NCBI GenBank assembly: GCA_947504035.1 | Contig: CANNGA010000001.1 | Coordinates: forward strand, 1-64,000 | Direction of reading: 5' to 3' | Length of the DNA: 64,000 nucleotides | DNA from: an uncultured Flavobacteriaceae bacterium | Lineage (GTDB): Bacteria > Bacteroidota > Bacteroidia > Flavobacteriales > Flavobacteriaceae | In this document: positions 62,152 through 64,000 of the stretch, piece after piece | Numbering within the stretch: the first letter of the stretch is position 1 | Layout of the letters: every line of letters starts with the position of its first letter | Position numbers and translations under genes: made by a program | Notes under the pieces: model-generated | Seen by the model: the letters and a program-made list of their open reading frames with translations, nothing else | Told to the model about the DNA's origin: nothing | Database searches by the model: none

Positions 62152-62595
62152 CTATAATTTTAAATATAAATATTTTTTTTCATAATCTATGACAGCTTTT
62201 CCTTTTTTTAGGATGTCTGCGCCAATAATGCCGTCTACTGGTTTGGCATTATGAGTAGTCAATGCGGTATTAACGTGTGTTAAGTTAAACAAAACAATGG
62301 CAACTTTGTCATGATTCCATTGGCCTATTTTAACTTTATTTTTATTAGAAATTTTGGTTTCCATGCCTGTAGCACCAGCGCCAGCGGCCAAGATTTTAGA
62401 ATCTTTAACTTTAAGCTTAAATGTAGAAGTGCCTTCAAACCCCACACAAGAACTAGAAGCGCCAGTATCTAAAATAAAACGCCCCTTTTGGCCATTAATA
62501 GAAGCCTTAATTTCAAAATGGTTTGTTTTTGTTAAGTGTAATTTAATTTTAGTATAGCCTTTGTCTAAAAGAAAGGATTGAAGAGAAGTTTCCAT
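62152..62595 (-). CDS. Retropepsin-like aspartic protease family protein
   Basis: 147 residues forming one aspartyl-protease lobe with the active-site motif FILDTGASSSCV near residue 43 and the hydrophobic VDGIIGADIL near the end, as in gag-polyprotein-like aspartyl proteases that act as dimers. No signal peptide. ATG at 62595 is preferred over a TTG one codon upstream. Confidence 0.85.
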   Translation of the reverse strand: METSLQSFLLDKGYTKIKLHLTKTNHFEIKASINGQKGRFILDTGASSSCVGFEGTSTFKLKVKDSKILAAGAGATGMETKISNKNKVKIGQWNHDKVAIVLFNLTHVNTALTTHNAKPVDGIIGADILKKGKAVIDYEKKYLYLKL

Positions 62596-62675
62596 CAATT
62601 TTGTTTTTCACAAATATAATTTTATAAAATGAATTACTTTTACGATACAAACCATTAAAATTGTTTCATACCATT

Positions 62676-63443
62676 TTGACACTTACAGATACCCATACCC
62701 ATTTATATAGCGAAGCTTTTGATGAAGATAGAGATGATGTTATAAAACGCGCTCTAGATTTAGGTGTTTCGCGATTTTTTATTCCAGCTATCGATGCGTC
62801 GTACACAGACGCGATGTTGGCTTTAGAAAACGCCTATCCAGACCTCATGTTTTTAATGATGGGACTGCATCCCACCCATGTAAAAGAAAATTATAAAGCC
62901 GAATTAGCGCATGTTGAAGCCATGTTGAAGACCCATAAGTTTTATGCGATTGGAGAAATAGGAATTGATTTGTATTGGGACACGGCAACACTAGCATGGC
63001 AACAAGAGGCCTTTATAGCGCAAATACGATTGGCTAAAAGGTATAAATTGCCAATAGTGATTCATTGTAGAGCAGCTTTTGATGCTGTTTTTGAAATTTT
63101 AGAAGCTGAAAAGGGCGCGGACTTGTTTGGGATTTTTCATTGCTTTACAGGAACTCTAGAGCAAGCCCAAAAAGCCATAGGGTATAATATGAAATTAGGA
63201 ATAGGCGGTGTTGCAACATTTAAAAATGGTAAAATCGATACCTTTTTAGAGCAAATAGACCTTAAACATATTGTTTTAGAAACCGATGCTCCTTATTTGG
63301 CACCAGTACCTTACAGGGGTAAACGTAATGAGAGCGCTTACGTTGTGAATGTGTTAGAAAAACTAGCTCAAATTTACAATAAACCACAAGAGGAGATAGC
63401 ACGCATCACTACCGAAAATTCTAAAGTTGTTTTTGGTGTATGA
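62676..63443 (+). CDS. tatD: TatD family metal-dependent hydrolase
   Basis: TIM-barrel nuclease/hydrolase. Metal ligands are seen in TDTHTHLYSEAF, AIGEIGIDLYWD, PIVIHCR, IFHCFTGT and VLETDAPYLAP. About 255 residues. TTG at 62676 (MTLTDTHTH) fits homologues better than the TTG at 62661. Its stop overlaps the asparaginase start (ATGA). Confidence 0.93.
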   Translation: MTLTDTHTHLYSEAFDEDRDDVIKRALDLGVSRFFIPAIDASYTDAMLALENAYPDLMFLMMGLHPTHVKENYKAELAHVEAMLKTHKFYAIGEIGIDLYWDTATLAWQQEAFIAQIRLAKRYKLPIVIHCRAAFDAVFEILEAEKGADLFGIFHCFTGTLEQAQKAIGYNMKLGIGGVATFKNGKIDTFLEQIDLKHIVLETDAPYLAPVPYRGKRNESAYVVNVLEKLAQIYNKPQEEIARITTENSKVVFGV

Positions 63444-64000
63444 GCAATTTAAAACCAAACATATTACTTATCTATACTGGCGGCACCATTGGGATGATTA
63501 AAGATGCTAAAACAAATAGTTTACACCCTTTTAATTTTGAAAACCTGCTAGAACAGCTCCCCGAATTGGATTTATTAGATTGTCGTATAGAGACCATTTC
63601 GTTTCCAATACCTATAGATTCGAGTGCAATGACACCAAAGGATTGGATTGCCATTGCTGAGATTATAGAAACCCATTATATTCATTATGATGGTTTTGTT
63701 GTCTTGCATGGCAGTGATACGATGAGTTATACAGCCTCAGGTTTAAGTTTTATGTTAGAAAATTTAGAGAAGCCCGTTATTTTAACGGGGTCTCAATTGC
63801 CTATAGGAGATTTGCGTACAGATGCTAAAGAGAACCTTATCACCTCAATTCAAATTGCAGCGTTGCAAAAGGAGGGTGTAGCAGTTGTACAAGAAGTGTG
63901 CTTGTATTTTGAGTATAAACTATACAGGGGTAATAGAACGACAAAGGTAAATGCCGAACACTTTAAAGCATTTAACACTCCAAATTATCCATGTCTAGCA
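63440..64000 (+). CDS. ansA: L-asparaginase, type I, 5' part
   Basis: Frame opens at ATG 63440 (MSNLKPNILLIYTGGTIGMI) and is still open at the window end after 187 codons. The first catalytic threonine is in YTGGTIGM and the second block in VVLHGSDTMSYTASGLSFML; ILTGSQLPIGDLRTDAKENL also fits cytosolic asparaginase I. Translationally coupled to tatD. The C-terminal half is outside the window. Confidence 0.93.
   Translation, partial: MSNLKPNILLIYTGGTIGMIKDAKTNSLHPFNFENLLEQLPELDLLDCRIETISFPIPIDSSAMTPKDWIAIAEIIETHYIHYDGFVVLHGSDTMSYTASGLSFMLENLEKPVILTGSQLPIGDLRTDAKENLITSIQIAALQKEGVAVVQEVCLYFEYKLYRGNRTTKVNAEHFKAFNTPNYPCLA

Overview
The window reads as the chromosome of an AT-rich marine-type Flavobacteriaceae bacterium (phylum Bacteroidota). 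Supporting signs are promoters of the TAnnTTTG type, no Shine-Dalgarno sites, a XrtF-like exosortase triad, many SGL/SCG lipoboxes, a Bacteroidota-type Hcp (TssD), LytTR one-component regulators and flavobacterial gene orders such as yicC-gmk-nadD and prs-rplY. No species can be named from the sequence alone.

Layout. 0-9.4 kb: a 160-bp tandem repeat, gpsA, a lipoprotein, a giant CheB-CheR-PAS-kinase-receiver hybrid, then nadD, gmk and yicC. 9.5-17 kb: a formylglycine-generating-enzyme-like lipoprotein, an exosortase/sorting-substrate triad, a membrane LytTR regulator, a YceI + DUF5777 pair, an AraC-type regulator with a degenerate cyclase-like N-terminus and a small LRR protein. 17.2-34.1 kb (+) and 35.8-42.8 kb (-): a nearly complete cobalamin pathway split over two converging blocks, with several gene fusions, two kinds of cobalt chelatase, a cobalt transporter-like protein and a cobalamin riboswitch at 38.7-38.9 kb. 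Between the blocks sits an AT-rich Schlafen/AlbA_2-type ATP-binding protein.

42.9-46.5 kb (-): the most unusual part. A dense array of ten tRNA or tRNA-like genes, three of which are interrupted by 48-54 nt inserts that share a two-stem hairpin architecture, preceded by three micro-ORFs (two with their own terminators) and an operon of two DNA-polymerase-beta-type nucleotidyltransferases. I regard this as the best candidate for an undescribed tRNA-related system.

47.7-57.05 kb: an AT-rich island between a tRNA-Leu 3' remnant and an intact tRNA-Leu(CAA). It holds a Hcp/TssD carrier, a translationally coupled metzincin-type effector, an orphan second effector cassette that repeats about 450 bp of the first, three decayed effector tails and five successive lipoproteins that are probably immunity proteins. 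An Abi_2-family protein with a structured leader and an HTH regulator close the island.

57.2-64 kb: housekeeping genes prs, rplY/ctc, atpD and atpC, a single-helix micro-protein, a NarL-type response regulator flanked by two copies of a palindrome, a retropepsin-like protein, tatD and the 5' part of an L-asparaginase gene that runs off the window.

Most product names come from motif and family recall by eye; no database or folding program was run.
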